Notes: generated from the sequence alone by a model not told the origin. A stretch of 64,000 nt of DNA from JADJDM01 sp044352985 (GCA_044352985.1 JBILCU010000011.1:58757-122756), one strand, 5' to 3'. Shown: positions 17,016 through 26,636, counted from the first letter of the stretch. Numbers and translations: made by a program.

Positions 17016-17804
17016 ATGAATTTAAATCTTACAGGTAAACGTGCTTTGGTTTGTGGTAGCACACAAGGAATAGGAAAGGCAGCAGCAATAGAATTAGCAA
17101 TGCTTGGTGCAGAAGTAATTTTAACTGCCCGTAATGAAGAACAATTAAAAAAAGTTTGTTCTGAACTCGATGCCACTCATCAGCAAAAACACAGTTACAT
17201 CGCTGTTGATTTTTCTAATCCTCAGTTACTGCAAGAATTAGTGCAAAAAGAAATTGCTGCACACGGCAACATACATGTTTTAGTAAATAATACCGGCGGC
17301 CCTGCAGCCGGACCAATTGCTTCTGCTAAAACAGAGGAGTTTACCAATGCTTTTAATCAACATTTGATTTGTAATCATGTTTTAGTACAAACATTGGCTG
17401 AGGGTATGAAAAAAGATAATTACGGTAGAATTATAAATGTTATTTCAACCTCTGTAAAATTACCTTTGAAAGGTTTAGGTGTTTCCAACACCATACGTGC
17501 CGCTGTTGCCAATTGGTCTAAAACATTATCAATTGAGTTAGCTTCTTTTGGAATTACAGTGAACAATGTTTTACCTGGAGCAACCAATACAGTTCGGCTA
17601 ACATCTATTATTGAAAATAAAGCTAAACGTACCGGCATTTCTGAAGAAGAAATAAAACAAGAGATGTTGCATGAAATTCCAGCAAACCGTTTTGCTGAAG
17701 CATCAGAAATTGCAAATGCTATTGCATTTTTAGCTAGTCCGGCAGCAGCTTACATCAATGGAATCAATGTTCCGGTTGATGGTGGAAGAACAGGGTGTTT
17801 GTAG
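17016..17804 (+). CDS. SDR-family oxidoreductase, BKR-like subgroup with non-canonical active site
   Basis: The 262-residue Rossmann protein has the SDR cofactor motif variant GSTQGIGKA and the NNTGGP variant of NNAG. It ends with a normal SDR C terminus (AAAYINGINVPVDGGRTG). The usual YxxxK active site is absent: the aligned positions read S-N-T-I-R, so Tyr is Ser and Lys is Arg. I recall that a recognised BKR-like SDR subgroup has this feature. It may therefore not be a standard reductase, and its substrate is unknown. It ends 8 bp from the convergent mreB gene. Confidence 0.85.
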   Translation: MNLNLTGKRALVCGSTQGIGKAAAIELAMLGAEVILTARNEEQLKKVCSELDATHQQKHSYIAVDFSNPQLLQELVQKEIAAHGNIHVLVNNTGGPAAGPIASAKTEEFTNAFNQHLICNHVLVQTLAEGMKKDNYGRIINVISTSVKLPLKGLGVSNTIRAAVANWSKTLSIELASFGITVNNVLPGATNTVRLTSIIENKAKRTGISEEEIKQEMLHEIPANRFAEASEIANAIAFLASPAAAYINGINVPVDGGRTGCL

Positions 17805-17812
17805 GAAATAGT

Positions 17813-18835
17813 TTACTTAATTAAGAACTGGAATTTATTGATGTTTTTCAATGCAATTCCGGTTCCTCTTGCTACCGCTCTTAACGGATCATCTGCAACT
17901 CTAACTGGTAATTTGGTTTTAGCTGAAATACGTTTATCCAATCCTCTTAAAAGTGATCCTCCACCTGCTAAATAAATACCGGTTCTAAAGATATCTGCAG
18001 ATAATTCAGGAGGTGTATTTTCTAAAGCATTTAAAATTGCCTCTTCAATTTTAGCAATTGATTTATCTAATGCATGTGCAATCTCAACATAAGAAACGAA
18101 AATTTCTTTTGGAATACCAGTCATTAAATCTCTTCCATGAACTGCATAGTCTGCAGGTGGGTTTTCTAATTCGGTTAATGCAGCACCTACTTCAATTTTA
18201 ACGCGTTCAGCACTACGTTCACCAATTAAAATGTTATGCTGACGACGCATGTAATCTTCAATGTTTGCAGTAAAATCATCACCGGCAATACGAATAGATT
18301 TATCACAAACGATACCGCCTAACGCAATAACTGCAATTTCACTGGTACCACCTCCAATATCAATAATCATGTTACCCATTGGCTCTTCCACATCAATGCC
18401 CATACCAATAGCTGCTGCCATAGGTTCGTGTATCATGTAAACTTCTTTTGCACCTGCGTGTTCAGCACTATCACGTACAGCACGTTTTTCAACCTCTGTA
18501 ATACCTGAAGGAATACAAATTACCATTCGTAATGAGGGTTGAAAAATTCGTTTTCCGGGATTGATCATTTTAATCATCCCTTTAATCATTTCTTCAGCTG
18601 CTTGGAAATCGGCAATTACACCGTCTTTTAATGGACGAATGGTTTTAATGTTTTCATGTGTTTTACCATGCATTTGCTGTGCTTGTTTACCTACAGCAAT
18701 TACTTTTCCTGTTGTTCTGTCAACAGCTACAATTGATGGCTCATCTACAACAACTTTGTCATTATGAATAATAATTGTATTTGCAGTACCTAAGTCGATT
18801 GCAATTTCCTGTGTTAAGAAGTCGAAAACTCCCAT
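17813..18835 (-). CDS. mreB: Rod shape-determining protein MreB
   Basis: This 340-residue actin-like ATPase polymerises under the inner membrane and guides lateral wall synthesis. Visible signatures are the phosphate-1 motif IDLGTANTIIIH near the N terminus, MIDIGGGTSEIAVIALGGIV (phosphate 2) and YLAGGGSLLRGLD (adenosine motif). It lies 20 bp after purH on the same strand, an order I recall from other Bacteroidota. However, mreC and mreD do not follow: the next gene downstream is a convergent SDR after 8 bp. Confidence 0.97.
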   Translation of the reverse strand: MGVFDFLTQEIAIDLGTANTIIIHNDKVVVDEPSIVAVDRTTGKVIAVGKQAQQMHGKTHENIKTIRPLKDGVIADFQAAEEMIKGMIKMINPGKRIFQPSLRMVICIPSGITEVEKRAVRDSAEHAGAKEVYMIHEPMAAAIGMGIDVEEPMGNMIIDIGGGTSEIAVIALGGIVCDKSIRIAGDDFTANIEDYMRRQHNILIGERSAERVKIEVGAALTELENPPADYAVHGRDLMTGIPKEIFVSYVEIAHALDKSIAKIEEAILNALENTPPELSADIFRTGIYLAGGGSLLRGLDKRISAKTKLPVRVADDPLRAVARGTGIALKNINKFQFLIK

Positions 18836-18855
18836 TCGTTATAATTTCTATTTAG

Positions 18856-20382
18856 TTAATGTTTAAAATGTCTTGTTCCTGTAAATACCATAGCTAGGCC
18901 ATGTGCGTTGCAATAATCAATACTGTCTTTATCTTTAATTGATCCACCAGGCTGAACAACGGCTGTAATTCCTGCTTTATGAGCCAATTCTACGCAATCC
19001 GGAAAAGGAAAAAATGCATCACTTGCCATCACAGCTCCTTTTAAATCGAAGCCGAATGATTTTGCTTTTTCTACACCTTGTCTTAGTGCATCAACTCGTG
19101 AAGTTTGCCCTGTACCACTTGAAACAAGAGTGTTGTTTTTTGCAAATACAATGGTGTTTGATTTAGTATGTTTTACCAATTTATTGGCAAATATCAAATC
19201 TTTAATTTCTTGTTCTTTTGGAGATTTGGATGTAACCGTTGTGAAATCGCTTGCAGTTTCAGTTTTAAAATCTTTATCCTGAATAATTACACCGTTTAAT
19301 AAAGTTCTAAACGTTGAGGTTGAGAATTTAACGTTTTTCTGAACCAATATAATTCTGTTTGGTTTAACTTTTAAAATGCTTAAGGCATCATCAGAATATG
19401 CAGGAGCAATAATTACTTCGAAAAATAATTTGTTGATCTCTTCTGCCGTTGCTTTATCAATTGATGCATTACAAATTAAAATTCCTCCAAACGCAGATGT
19501 AGGATCACATGCTAATGCAGTTTTCCATGCATCCAATACGTTATCTCTACTTGCAACACCGCAGGCATTGTTATGTTTAAGAATTGCAAATGTAGTTTCG
19601 TTAAATTCTGCAATTAAATTAACAGCCGCATCTACATCCAGTAAATTATTATAAGATAATTCTTTGCCGTTTAATTTGTCAAACAATTCGTTTATTTTAC
19701 CAAAGAAAACACCCTTTTGATGAGGATTTTCGCCATAACGAAGCGGATACGATTCGTTAATGCTTTCTCTGAAAATAGGTAACTGTTCGGTTTGATTAAA
19801 GTAATTGAAAATAGCAGTATCATAATGGCTGCTCATCCCAAATGCTTTTGCAGCAAATTGTTTGCGATCAGCAATATCAGATGCCCCGTTTTTTGTTTCA
19901 AGTAAATTGTAAAGAGATGCATAATCGTTACGGGAAGAAACAATAATTACATCGTGGTAATTTTTTGCAGCTGCACGAATTAAAGAAATTCCACCAATAT
20001 CAATTTTTTCTATGATGTCTTCATGAGAAGCTCCTGATGCGACTGTTTCTTCAAATGGATATAAATCAACAATAACTAAATCAATATTCGGAATATTGTG
20101 TGTTTCCATTTGAGCAACATCCGTGTCTAATTCTCTTCTACCTAAAATTCCTCCAAAAATTTTCGGATGTAGGGTTTTAACTCTTCCTCCTAGTATTTCA
20201 GGAAAGTGAGTTAAATTTTCAACTGCTTCAACCGGTATATTTAAGTTTTCTATAAATTTTTGAGTACCACCTGTACTGTACAAAACAACACCTAAATCGT
20301 TTAATTTTTTTATGATAGGCTCTAAATTATCTTTATAATAGACAGAGATTAAAGCACTTTTTATTTTTTTGGTTGTAGACAT
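18856..20382 (-). CDS. purH: Bifunctional AICAR transformylase / IMP cyclohydrolase
   Basis: The 508-residue protein catalyses the last two steps of IMP synthesis. The N-terminal MGS-like IMP cyclohydrolase region runs to about residue 200 (STGGTQKFIENLN, VKTLHPKIFGGILGRR). The C-terminal transformylase follows (RYGENPHQKG, LKHNNACGVA, ASDAFFPFPDCVELAHKAGI, QPGGSIKDKD). Its length is normal for the family (about 505-530). It probably forms an operon with mreB, 20 bp downstream. Its upstream gap of about 170 bp is shared with the divergent methionine sulfoxide reductase gene. Confidence 0.97.
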   Translation of the reverse strand: MSTTKKIKSALISVYYKDNLEPIIKKLNDLGVVLYSTGGTQKFIENLNIPVEAVENLTHFPEILGGRVKTLHPKIFGGILGRRELDTDVAQMETHNIPNIDLVIVDLYPFEETVASGASHEDIIEKIDIGGISLIRAAAKNYHDVIIVSSRNDYASLYNLLETKNGASDIADRKQFAAKAFGMSSHYDTAIFNYFNQTEQLPIFRESINESYPLRYGENPHQKGVFFGKINELFDKLNGKELSYNNLLDVDAAVNLIAEFNETTFAILKHNNACGVASRDNVLDAWKTALACDPTSAFGGILICNASIDKATAEEINKLFFEVIIAPAYSDDALSILKVKPNRIILVQKNVKFSTSTFRTLLNGVIIQDKDFKTETASDFTTVTSKSPKEQEIKDLIFANKLVKHTKSNTIVFAKNNTLVSSGTGQTSRVDALRQGVEKAKSFGFDLKGAVMASDAFFPFPDCVELAHKAGITAVVQPGGSIKDKDSIDYCNAHGLAMVFTGTRHFKH

Positions 20383-20540
20383 AATTAATAGTTACAAATT
20401 TAACTAAATATGAGTGTTAAGTTGAGTTGAAATTAAATTGTTGAAAAATCTATTTTTTGTTTAAAAAATAAATCTGCGCGAGGACCAAAATGTTTTTGTT
20501 ATCACAAAAAAGATATTACGGAATAAGCATCATTTTTTGC

Positions 20541-20548
20541 TATTTTTG
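20541..20548 (+). promoter_or_regulatory. -7 box immediately before the fRMsr gene
   Basis: TATTTTTG is an exact TAnnTTTG match that ends 5 nt before the ATG at 20554. Transcription would start at or within a base or two of the start codon, a leaderless arrangement. No TTTG was found at the normal -33 distance. Confidence 0.45.
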
Positions 20549-20553
20549 CCGAA

Positions 20554-21036
20554 ATGGCATCTGAATTAAATATAACCGGCGAAACAAAAAACGAAAAATA
20601 TGAGTTGCTTTTTCAACAATTAAAAGCACTAACTGAAATTGAAACGGATTCAATTGCCAATTTGAGTAATTTTTGCTCCGCACTAAAATACGGAATGAAT
20701 TTTTTCTGGGTTGGTTTTTATATTGTAAAAAATGATGAATTAGTTCTTGGTCCTTTTCAGGGAACAATAGCTTGTACTCGAATAAAAAAAGGAAAAGGGG
20801 TTTGCGGTACAAGTTGGTTAACTAAAGAAACGATTATTGTTGAAAATGTCGATCAATTTCCCGGACATATTGCTTGTAGTTCCGCATCAAAATCTGAAAT
20901 TGTAATACCAATAATTAAAAATAACGAAGTTGTTGCTGTATTAGATATTGATGACGATAAGTATTCCACCTTTGATAAAATAGATCAGTTTTATCTTGAA
21001 CAGATTGTTGCAATTACAATTAATTGGTTTAAATGA
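20554..21036 (+). CDS. Free methionine-(R)-sulfoxide reductase (GAF-domain fRMsr)
   Basis: The 160-residue protein is a single GAF domain with fRMsr motifs: FWVGFYIV, LGPFQGTIACTRI, GKGVCGTSW and FPGHIACSSASKSEIV. Cys74, Cys84 and Cys108 have the same spacing (10 and 24 residues) as Cys84, Cys94 and Cys118 of the E. coli enzyme, so the redox triad is intact. It reduces free methionine-R-sulfoxide in the cytoplasm. The stop overlaps the start of the next gene by 4 bp (ATGA), although the function of that lipoprotein is unrelated. Confidence 0.93.
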   Translation: MASELNITGETKNEKYELLFQQLKALTEIETDSIANLSNFCSALKYGMNFFWVGFYIVKNDELVLGPFQGTIACTRIKKGKGVCGTSWLTKETIIVENVDQFPGHIACSSASKSEIVIPIIKNNEVVAVLDIDDDKYSTFDKIDQFYLEQIVAITINWFK

Positions 21037-22652
21037 AAAATAAATTATTTCAATTTCTTTTTTCACTTAGTTTAATTTTACTTGTTTCATCATGTGCACA
21101 GGTTGTTCCATTAAGTGGCGGTGAAAAAGATACTGATGCTCCATTGTTAATTTCTTCTGTACCTAAAAACAAACAATTACTTTTTACAGGAAATAAAATT
21201 GAATTAACGTTTAATGAATACATTAAACTCAATTCTATTTCTCAATTTATTATTACACCCAGATTAAAAGTACAACCGGAAATAAATGTAATCGGGAAAA
21301 AATTAGAGATTAATTGGAAAGAAAATTTAGAACCAAATACAACGTATCACTTTAATTTTGGAAATTCAATTGTAGATATAACTGAAAACAATTCCATTAA
21401 TGATTTTGAATTTACATTTAGTACCGGAGATATAATTGATACAGCTTTTGTTAAAGGCACCATTATCGATGCTTCTAGCTTAAAACCAATTTCTAATGCA
21501 CTTGTAGGATTGTATACTCCCAAATCAGATAGTTTTGCTTTTTTTGATAAAGCAATCTACTCTGCCAAATCATCAAACAATGGTGCATTTAAAATACCTT
21601 TCATTAAAAAAGGAAATTATAAGCTGATATCAATTGAAGATAATAACAAAAATGAATTATACGATATAGGAGAAAAAATTGCTTTTCTTAATCATGTAAT
21701 TTCTTTGGATACTTCAGAAGATGTTAGTTTAGTTGCATTTTTAGAAGAAACTCCAAAATTATATGTAAAAAAAACAGCACAATTACAGCCAGAAAAATTT
21801 TTAATTCAATTAAATAAAAAAGTAAAAAATATAGATGAGCTTATTTTGAAAAGAAAAAATCAAGAACGATTAAACGATTTTAAATTTTATCATTCACAAA
21901 ATTCAGACAGCATAATATTATATATAAAAAACACTTTGTTAAGAGATACACTATCTGTTAGTTTAAAAGGTATTCAAGATTCAGCCATTCTTATTTTACA
22001 AGATAAAGGAGAACTAGTTAAACAATTTGAAAGAAAACGTTATCCTTTTGAAATTAAGCCGATACAAGCAGATAAAAATAATTTCCCTTATTTCTCGAAA
22101 TTAATACTGTTAAGTAATTTTTTATTGAATGAAACAAATGAAAATAAAATTATTGTTTTAGCCGATGGTAAAGAAATTAAATTAAATGAAATTAAGAAAA
22201 GTAACGATAGTTTAATACTCTCTTACAATTGGCAGGAAGAAACCAATTATCAATTTTATTTTTACCCTGGGGCAGTAAAAGATTATTTTGGAAGAACAAA
22301 TGATACGCTTCAATTTAATTTTAAAGCTACTAGTAAAGATGATTATGGTTCATTATTGATCTCAATTAAAAAAGTTGAAGGAAATAAAATAATTCAACTA
22401 ATGAATACTAAAAATACTTGTGTTTTTGAAAAAATTATTACCGGATCCGAAAAGATTAAAATTGAACATCTATTGCCGGATCAATATTACATTCGAATAA
22501 TTAATGATTTAAATGGCGATAACTCATTTACGCCAGGTAATTTAATTAAACAAGTACAGCCAGAAAAAATAGGTTTATACAAAGATGCAATTAAGATATT
22601 GGCAGGCTGGGAAAATGAAATTGAATTGCCCGATGAGTTTATTAATCAATAA
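21033..22652 (+). CDS. Lipoprotein with N-terminal Ig-like (SbsA-type) domain
   Basis: This 539-residue product has a lipoprotein signal with lipobox LVSSC and lipidated Cys21. It is followed by the conserved PLSGGEKDTDAP segment of a widespread Bacteroidota family. Residues about 35-130 form a bacterial Ig-like domain (ELTFNEYIKLNS, LEPNTTYHFNFGNSIVD), and a carboxypeptidase-regulatory-like beta segment may follow (GTIIDASSLKPISNALVGLY, about 137-156). It should be anchored to a membrane facing the periplasm or outside. The biochemical role is unknown. Confidence 0.8.
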   Translation: MKNKLFQFLFSLSLILLVSSCAQVVPLSGGEKDTDAPLLISSVPKNKQLLFTGNKIELTFNEYIKLNSISQFIITPRLKVQPEINVIGKKLEINWKENLEPNTTYHFNFGNSIVDITENNSINDFEFTFSTGDIIDTAFVKGTIIDASSLKPISNALVGLYTPKSDSFAFFDKAIYSAKSSNNGAFKIPFIKKGNYKLISIEDNNKNELYDIGEKIAFLNHVISLDTSEDVSLVAFLEETPKLYVKKTAQLQPEKFLIQLNKKVKNIDELILKRKNQERLNDFKFYHSQNSDSIILYIKNTLLRDTLSVSLKGIQDSAILILQDKGELVKQFERKRYPFEIKPIQADKNNFPYFSKLILLSNFLLNETNENKIIVLADGKEIKLNEIKKSNDSLILSYNWQEETNYQFYFYPGAVKDYFGRTNDTLQFNFKATSKDDYGSLLISIKKVEGNKIIQLMNTKNTCVFEKIITGSEKIKIEHLLPDQYYIRIINDLNGDNSFTPGNLIKQVQPEKIGLYKDAIKILAGWENEIELPDEFINQ

Positions 22653-22657
22653 TGCAT

Positions 22658-23221
22658 TTATTGATTTTGATCTAAAGGAATGGTGCCTGAAACTTCTTTT
22701 ATTTCCCATTCTGTAAAATCCTGATTAGCTTCCATTCCTGTTCCTTTTAGTATTTCACGCTTAGTAGTTATTTCTACATATTCATTCGTGTAAATTCTAC
22801 GGTTTTCTTCGTCCCAAATTATTTTTTCGGTTCGTAAAATTTCCCCGTTTTCATTTGTTACTTCCACTTTATATTTTGCCTCCATTTTTTTTGTGTTATC
22901 ATATCGGATGGCATAATTAGACTTGAGAATTGTCTTTACTTTATGATTTTCATCGTAGTATTCAATGTAAACACCTTTATTAAATTCGGAGTAAGGTTCT
23001 TTTACTCCATATACAAAGTGTTCCATGTATGGCGCTTTTAATCGGAACTGCATTTTGCCGGAGTCAGTATATAGAAGGTTTAAATTTTTAGATGATTCTG
23101 TTGGACTAGTTTTTCCGCTTCCGGATAAATGTTCAACTTCTTTTAAGTCGTTTTCACATGAGGTAAAAGTAAAAATGCTTAAGAAACAAAAAATAAAAAA
23201 TATAAAGAAAGATTTAATCAT
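22658..23221 (-). CDS. lptC: LPS export ABC transporter periplasmic protein LptC (lipoprotein form)
   Basis: The 187-residue protein has a lipoprotein-like signal ending TFTSC (Cys22). An OstA-like beta-jellyroll region follows (KMQFRLKAPYMEHF, KTILKSNYAIRYDNTKKMEAKYKVEVTNE, then TEKIIWDEENRRIYTNEYVEI). This matches LptC of Bacteroidota, which takes lipopolysaccharide from LptBFG and passes it to LptA. It overlaps the upstream outer-membrane protein gene by 8 bp. The order coaX, outer-membrane protein, lptC is one I recall from related genomes. Confidence 0.85.
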   Translation of the reverse strand: MIKSFFIFFIFCFLSIFTFTSCENDLKEVEHLSGSGKTSPTESSKNLNLLYTDSGKMQFRLKAPYMEHFVYGVKEPYSEFNKGVYIEYYDENHKVKTILKSNYAIRYDNTKKMEAKYKVEVTNENGEILRTEKIIWDEENRRIYTNEYVEITTKREILKGTGMEANQDFTEWEIKEVSGTIPLDQNQ

Positions 23222-24704
23222 ATTTATATTTCAGGAACCATCTGTCGTTAAAGGTAAATCCAACAGTTGCTTTAATATAATTGTATTTAATTAAATCTTT
23301 TTGTGCAGATGCAGTTTCACCTACTTCCATAGTAAGATTTAACGTGTTATATAATTTATTTGCCCCAACAGGTAATCCTAAACCAATTGATAAAGCGTAG
23401 TCGTTTATTTTAGTCGATTGAATGGTTAAATAACCATTGTTATATCTTCCTCCAATTCGATATTGTATGCGTTTTAAATACTCGGATTTTGAATTTGCAA
23501 ATCGGTTTGGTACCCATTCAGCACCAATTGAAATACGGGTTTGATCTTGAAGATTATTTTTTTCATTTAAATAGCTGAATCTGCTCCAAAATTGTTTTTC
23601 TACATCTAACAAAATATTCAAATGATTTCCTTTTCTAACTGATAATCCAATACCATGTGTTTCTGGTAATTTAATTGAGCCTTTTTGATCTGCATTGTAA
23701 AAAACGGTGTCTCTAAACGATTCGTTTTTTGCAAAACCATAGTATAAAAAAGTATTTGCAAACTCTGAATAGGTTGTGCTTAATGAATTGTTTAAAGAGT
23801 AGGTATAACCAAGGGTAAGTTCAATCTTTTCTTTTAATTCTCTTGTTTTTCTTTTAGTATAGTTTACAGAATTACTGATGGTATCAATTTCTTTTGTTTT
23901 AACATGCGCAATAGTGAAAGTATTTTGCAGACCAAATGAACCTGAAAAAGCATTCATTTCAATTTGTCGGGTTAATTTGGTATTGAAGGTGTTTGATACA
24001 TCAGGGTAAATTAATCTACTATACGTATTGATAGTTCCAAAATAATAATATGCATTACCGCCAATTGATAATGAAGAAAGCCATCTTTTAATGAATGTTT
24101 TTTCACGTATTGTATTAAATTGTTGACCAGATAATTCATCTTTATAAATACTAGAGTTTCTATATGAATTAAATTTGTTAGAAAACGGTTTCCATGCAGT
24201 ACCAAAAAAAATCTGATTAATTCCACCATTTCCTTCGTAGTTTTCTTTTATTTCACCAATATTTGCAACTTCAGAATAGTTATTGACATCGTAGCCAGTT
24301 GTACTCAAAGGCATAATACCAAAACATGCTCCCATATTTTTTCTTATAGGAAAACCAAAAGCTAAATAATTTAAAGAAGTATTATTTGAATTAAATGTTG
24401 TAGTTGAATTACTAAATTTATTGAATGTAGAATTTACTCCCGCTTCAAAAGTGGTTAGTAAAAGACTAGAGTAGGAGGCAGGGTTAGCAACATTTATAAA
24501 TAATGGTAGTAGCGTGTCGTTTTTTAGAGCGATGTGTGATCCGCCTAAGGCATTTGCTTGAGCAAAACTTTTTTGTTGAATCTGACCAATCCCAAATCGT
24601 GAATAGGGCGAATCGGTAAATCGTTGAGCAAGTAAAGGTTTAAAAATAATCAACGCAACAAAGAATGAAAAATAGCTAATGATTTTGAGTTTATTTTTTC
24701 GCAT
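23214..24704 (-). CDS. Predicted outer-membrane beta-barrel protein, conserved between coaX and lptC
   Basis: The 496-residue product has a signal peptide (cleavage near LLAQR, about residue 27) and the start SPYSRFGIGQIQQKSFAQAN. It is rich in alternating aromatic and polar strands and ends in FTFNDRWFLKYKYD, as expected of an outer-membrane barrel. It resembles the FadL/OmpP1-like proteins found in this position in other Bacteroidota. No ligand or catalytic motif is visible. It overlaps coaX (14 bp) and lptC (8 bp), so the three are probably translated from one mRNA. A link to lipopolysaccharide export is suggested only by position. Confidence 0.7.
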   Translation of the reverse strand: MRKNKLKIISYFSFFVALIIFKPLLAQRFTDSPYSRFGIGQIQQKSFAQANALGGSHIALKNDTLLPLFINVANPASYSSLLLTTFEAGVNSTFNKFSNSTTTFNSNNTSLNYLAFGFPIRKNMGACFGIMPLSTTGYDVNNYSEVANIGEIKENYEGNGGINQIFFGTAWKPFSNKFNSYRNSSIYKDELSGQQFNTIREKTFIKRWLSSLSIGGNAYYYFGTINTYSRLIYPDVSNTFNTKLTRQIEMNAFSGSFGLQNTFTIAHVKTKEIDTISNSVNYTKRKTRELKEKIELTLGYTYSLNNSLSTTYSEFANTFLYYGFAKNESFRDTVFYNADQKGSIKLPETHGIGLSVRKGNHLNILLDVEKQFWSRFSYLNEKNNLQDQTRISIGAEWVPNRFANSKSEYLKRIQYRIGGRYNNGYLTIQSTKINDYALSIGLGLPVGANKLYNTLNLTMEVGETASAQKDLIKYNYIKATVGFTFNDRWFLKYKYD

Positions 24705-25425
24705 TGAATAACAAAATTTCGTTTAACCCTTCCAATATTAAATCCGGGCGTGCAAAGATGCAGTTTTTTGGTTCAAGTTCAAAAAAATTGATGTCGCCAC
24801 CTGTGGTTACCACTTTTAAATCGGGGTGTTTTTTAAGGTAATGATTGATGAACCCATTAATTTCAAAGTTCATTCCATTAATTACACCCGATAAAAGTGA
24901 ATTTGTAGTAGTATTTCCAGTTATTTCAACTTCTTTGTGAAAATCAGTTATTAATGGCAATTTATCCGTGAATGCATTTAGTGCTTTGAAGCGCATATTT
25001 AACCCTGGTGAAATCATACCTCCACAATACTCATTGGAGCTATTTATAAAATCAACTTTTAAACAGGTGCCCGCATCGATAATTAACGTATTTGAATTTT
25101 TAAAATTTGACCAGGCGCCAATTGCTGCTGCTAATCGATCTTTGCCTAAGGTTTCAGGATTTTGATAGTTGTTTTTTATTGGAATTTCAGTTGTGGAGTC
25201 AAAAACTATTAAATCACAACTGTTATTTAGTCTTTTTATAATTTCTTGCGGGGTATGAATTACTGATGATAGAATACCGGTTTTTAAATTGCTAAATCGA
25301 TGAATTATTTCATCCAACGCAGCATTTAATTCTTTTGTCGGAAATGTTTCTTTGAGAACAAAATTATTTTTGTTTGCTATCGCAATTTTTGTTCTTGTGT
25401 TACCTATATCTATTATTAAGTTCAA
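24691..25425 (-). CDS. coaX: Type III pantothenate kinase
   Basis: The 244-residue ASKHA-fold enzyme phosphorylates pantothenate in the first step of coenzyme A synthesis. Motifs are LIIDIGNTRTKIAI (phosphate loop with Asp6), GKDR at 94-97 and IIDAGTCLKVDF (about 115-126). The start is a TTG at 25425; it puts the IDIGNT motif at the expected place and no better ATG exists upstream. It heads the coaX, barrel protein, lptC group with overlapping genes. Confidence 0.93.
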   Translation of the reverse strand: MNLIIDIGNTRTKIAIANKNNFVLKETFPTKELNAALDEIIHRFSNLKTGILSSVIHTPQEIIKRLNNSCDLIVFDSTTEIPIKNNYQNPETLGKDRLAAAIGAWSNFKNSNTLIIDAGTCLKVDFINSSNEYCGGMISPGLNMRFKALNAFTDKLPLITDFHKEVEITGNTTTNSLLSGVINGMNFEINGFINHYLKKHPDLKVVTTGGDINFFELEPKNCIFARPDLILEGLNEILLFNAKK

Positions 25426-25514
25426 GCGAAATCCTAAAATATTTATCTCAATAAAAATTAAGATTTGTGATTAACATTAAACAAAAAATGGGAAAAATTA
25501 AGTAATTAAAATGT

Positions 25515-25727
25515 TTATTTTATTGGATCTTTCACAGCCCCACCTTTATGAAATTTTCCATGTCTGTCAATATATCCTTTTTTGTAATGATAACCATCTT
25601 CACCATTTTTTTTACTCATTAAAACTACAGTTACAATTAATGAAATGATAGTTATGATTAGAAACCATTTTAAAATGAGTTTATTTGTTTTTTTTCTTTT
25701 TTCTAATTCTTCAGTGGTTAGATTCAT
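25515..25727 (-). CDS. Small single-pass membrane protein, function unknown
   Basis: The 70-residue product starts at the ATG at 25727, which gives MNLTTEELEKRKKTN. A frame extending to 25796 adds an unconvincing N terminus. A charged start is followed by one hydrophobic segment (WFLIITIISLIVTVVLM, about 21-37). The polar tail contains YHYKKGYIDRHGKFHKGG. No family is recognised. It stands alone about 90 bp upstream of coaX, and position alone does not suggest a role. Confidence 0.5.
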   Translation of the reverse strand: MNLTTEELEKRKKTNKLILKWFLIITIISLIVTVVLMSKKNGEDGYHYKKGYIDRHGKFHKGGAVKDPIK

Positions 25728-25796
25728 TTTTAATGTTTTAAAAGCTCTAAAAATTTGAGTAATACTTGTAAAGTTAATTAAATTTATAAATATCAT

Positions 25797-26329
25797 TTAA
25801 GTTAACAGTTATTCAGGATAATTTTGGTTTATTATTGAATTTTGTAATAAGTAAAAACTCATAATTTAAATAATCAATAAGTAAAATTAAAATCAAATAC
25901 TTTTAGGGCTTACTTAAATCAAAGAAATAATTGATTTTAAAAATTTTATTAGACATTTTTTTATTCATTTTTGACTAATACTAATATTTATTACTTAGTT
26001 AATAAAGGTTTTTAGAAAGCAGAATTAAAAAAATTAAGATGTTTTTAAATCGATTTTTCCTTTATAAATTATCATTTTATTAATTGTATTATCTTTTTAT
26101 AAGAAAACATAGTTTTCACTCTTTGCAATACAATGTATTAATATTCACGTGCTAATTCAAAATGAAATTGGTACAGTAATTTTAAATTTATTCTTAAAGA
26201 ATTGCTTAAACCTTTAAATTATATTAGGTTTTGATTATTTGTTTCACGTCTAAATTTAGATGAACTTTTCAGTTTAGTTATTCAAATCATCATTATAATA
26301 AGGGAAATAAATTATTGAATAAAAATGAT
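25797..26329. other. AT-rich intergenic region, nothing recognised
   Basis: These 533 bases between the small membrane protein gene and trxA hold no convincing reading frame, RNA gene or strong inverted repeat. The composition is very AT-rich. Confidence 0.5.
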
Positions 26330-26626
26330 TTAAATATGCTGCTTAATCACATTGGTTAATTGTTGTTCATTAATAACTCCTGAATCTTTCCAAAGTATTT
26401 GACCTTTTTTGAATAAAATCAAAGTAGGAACTCCTCTTACTTGGTAGGCCTGAGCTGCAGCCGGATTTTTATCTACATCTACTTTAATAATGGAAGCCTG
26501 ATCTCCCAAATTAGATTTTACTTTTGATAAAATAGGTGCCATGGTTTTGCATGGCCCACACCACTCGGCAAAAAAATCGACTAATACCGGTTTTTCTGAA
26601 TTGATAATTTCCTGAAATGAACTCAT
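26330..26626 (-). CDS. trxA: Thioredoxin
   Basis: The 98-residue protein is a standard thioredoxin: VDFFAEWCGPCKTMAP with the redox pair Cys23/Cys26, and the cis-Pro motif RGVPTLILFKKG. It reduces cytoplasmic disulfides and feeds electrons to enzymes such as methionine sulfoxide and ribonucleotide reductases. It lies 10 bp after clpB on the same strand, so both may be stress co-induced. It is slightly shorter than the typical 105-110 residues but lacks no motif. Confidence 0.95.
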   Translation of the reverse strand: MSSFQEIINSEKPVLVDFFAEWCGPCKTMAPILSKVKSNLGDQASIIKVDVDKNPAAAQAYQVRGVPTLILFKKGQILWKDSGVINEQQLTNVIKQHI

Positions 26627-26636
26627 AATGTTTATT

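Noticed and set aside
25515..25796. 93-residue version of the small membrane protein
   Set aside because: The extra 23 residues are a poor N terminus and the ATG at 25727 gives a normal charged start before the membrane segment.
25797..26329. Possible small RNA in the AT-rich gap
   Set aside because: No TAnnTTTG box with a proper upstream element, stable hairpin or terminator could be paired to define a transcript.
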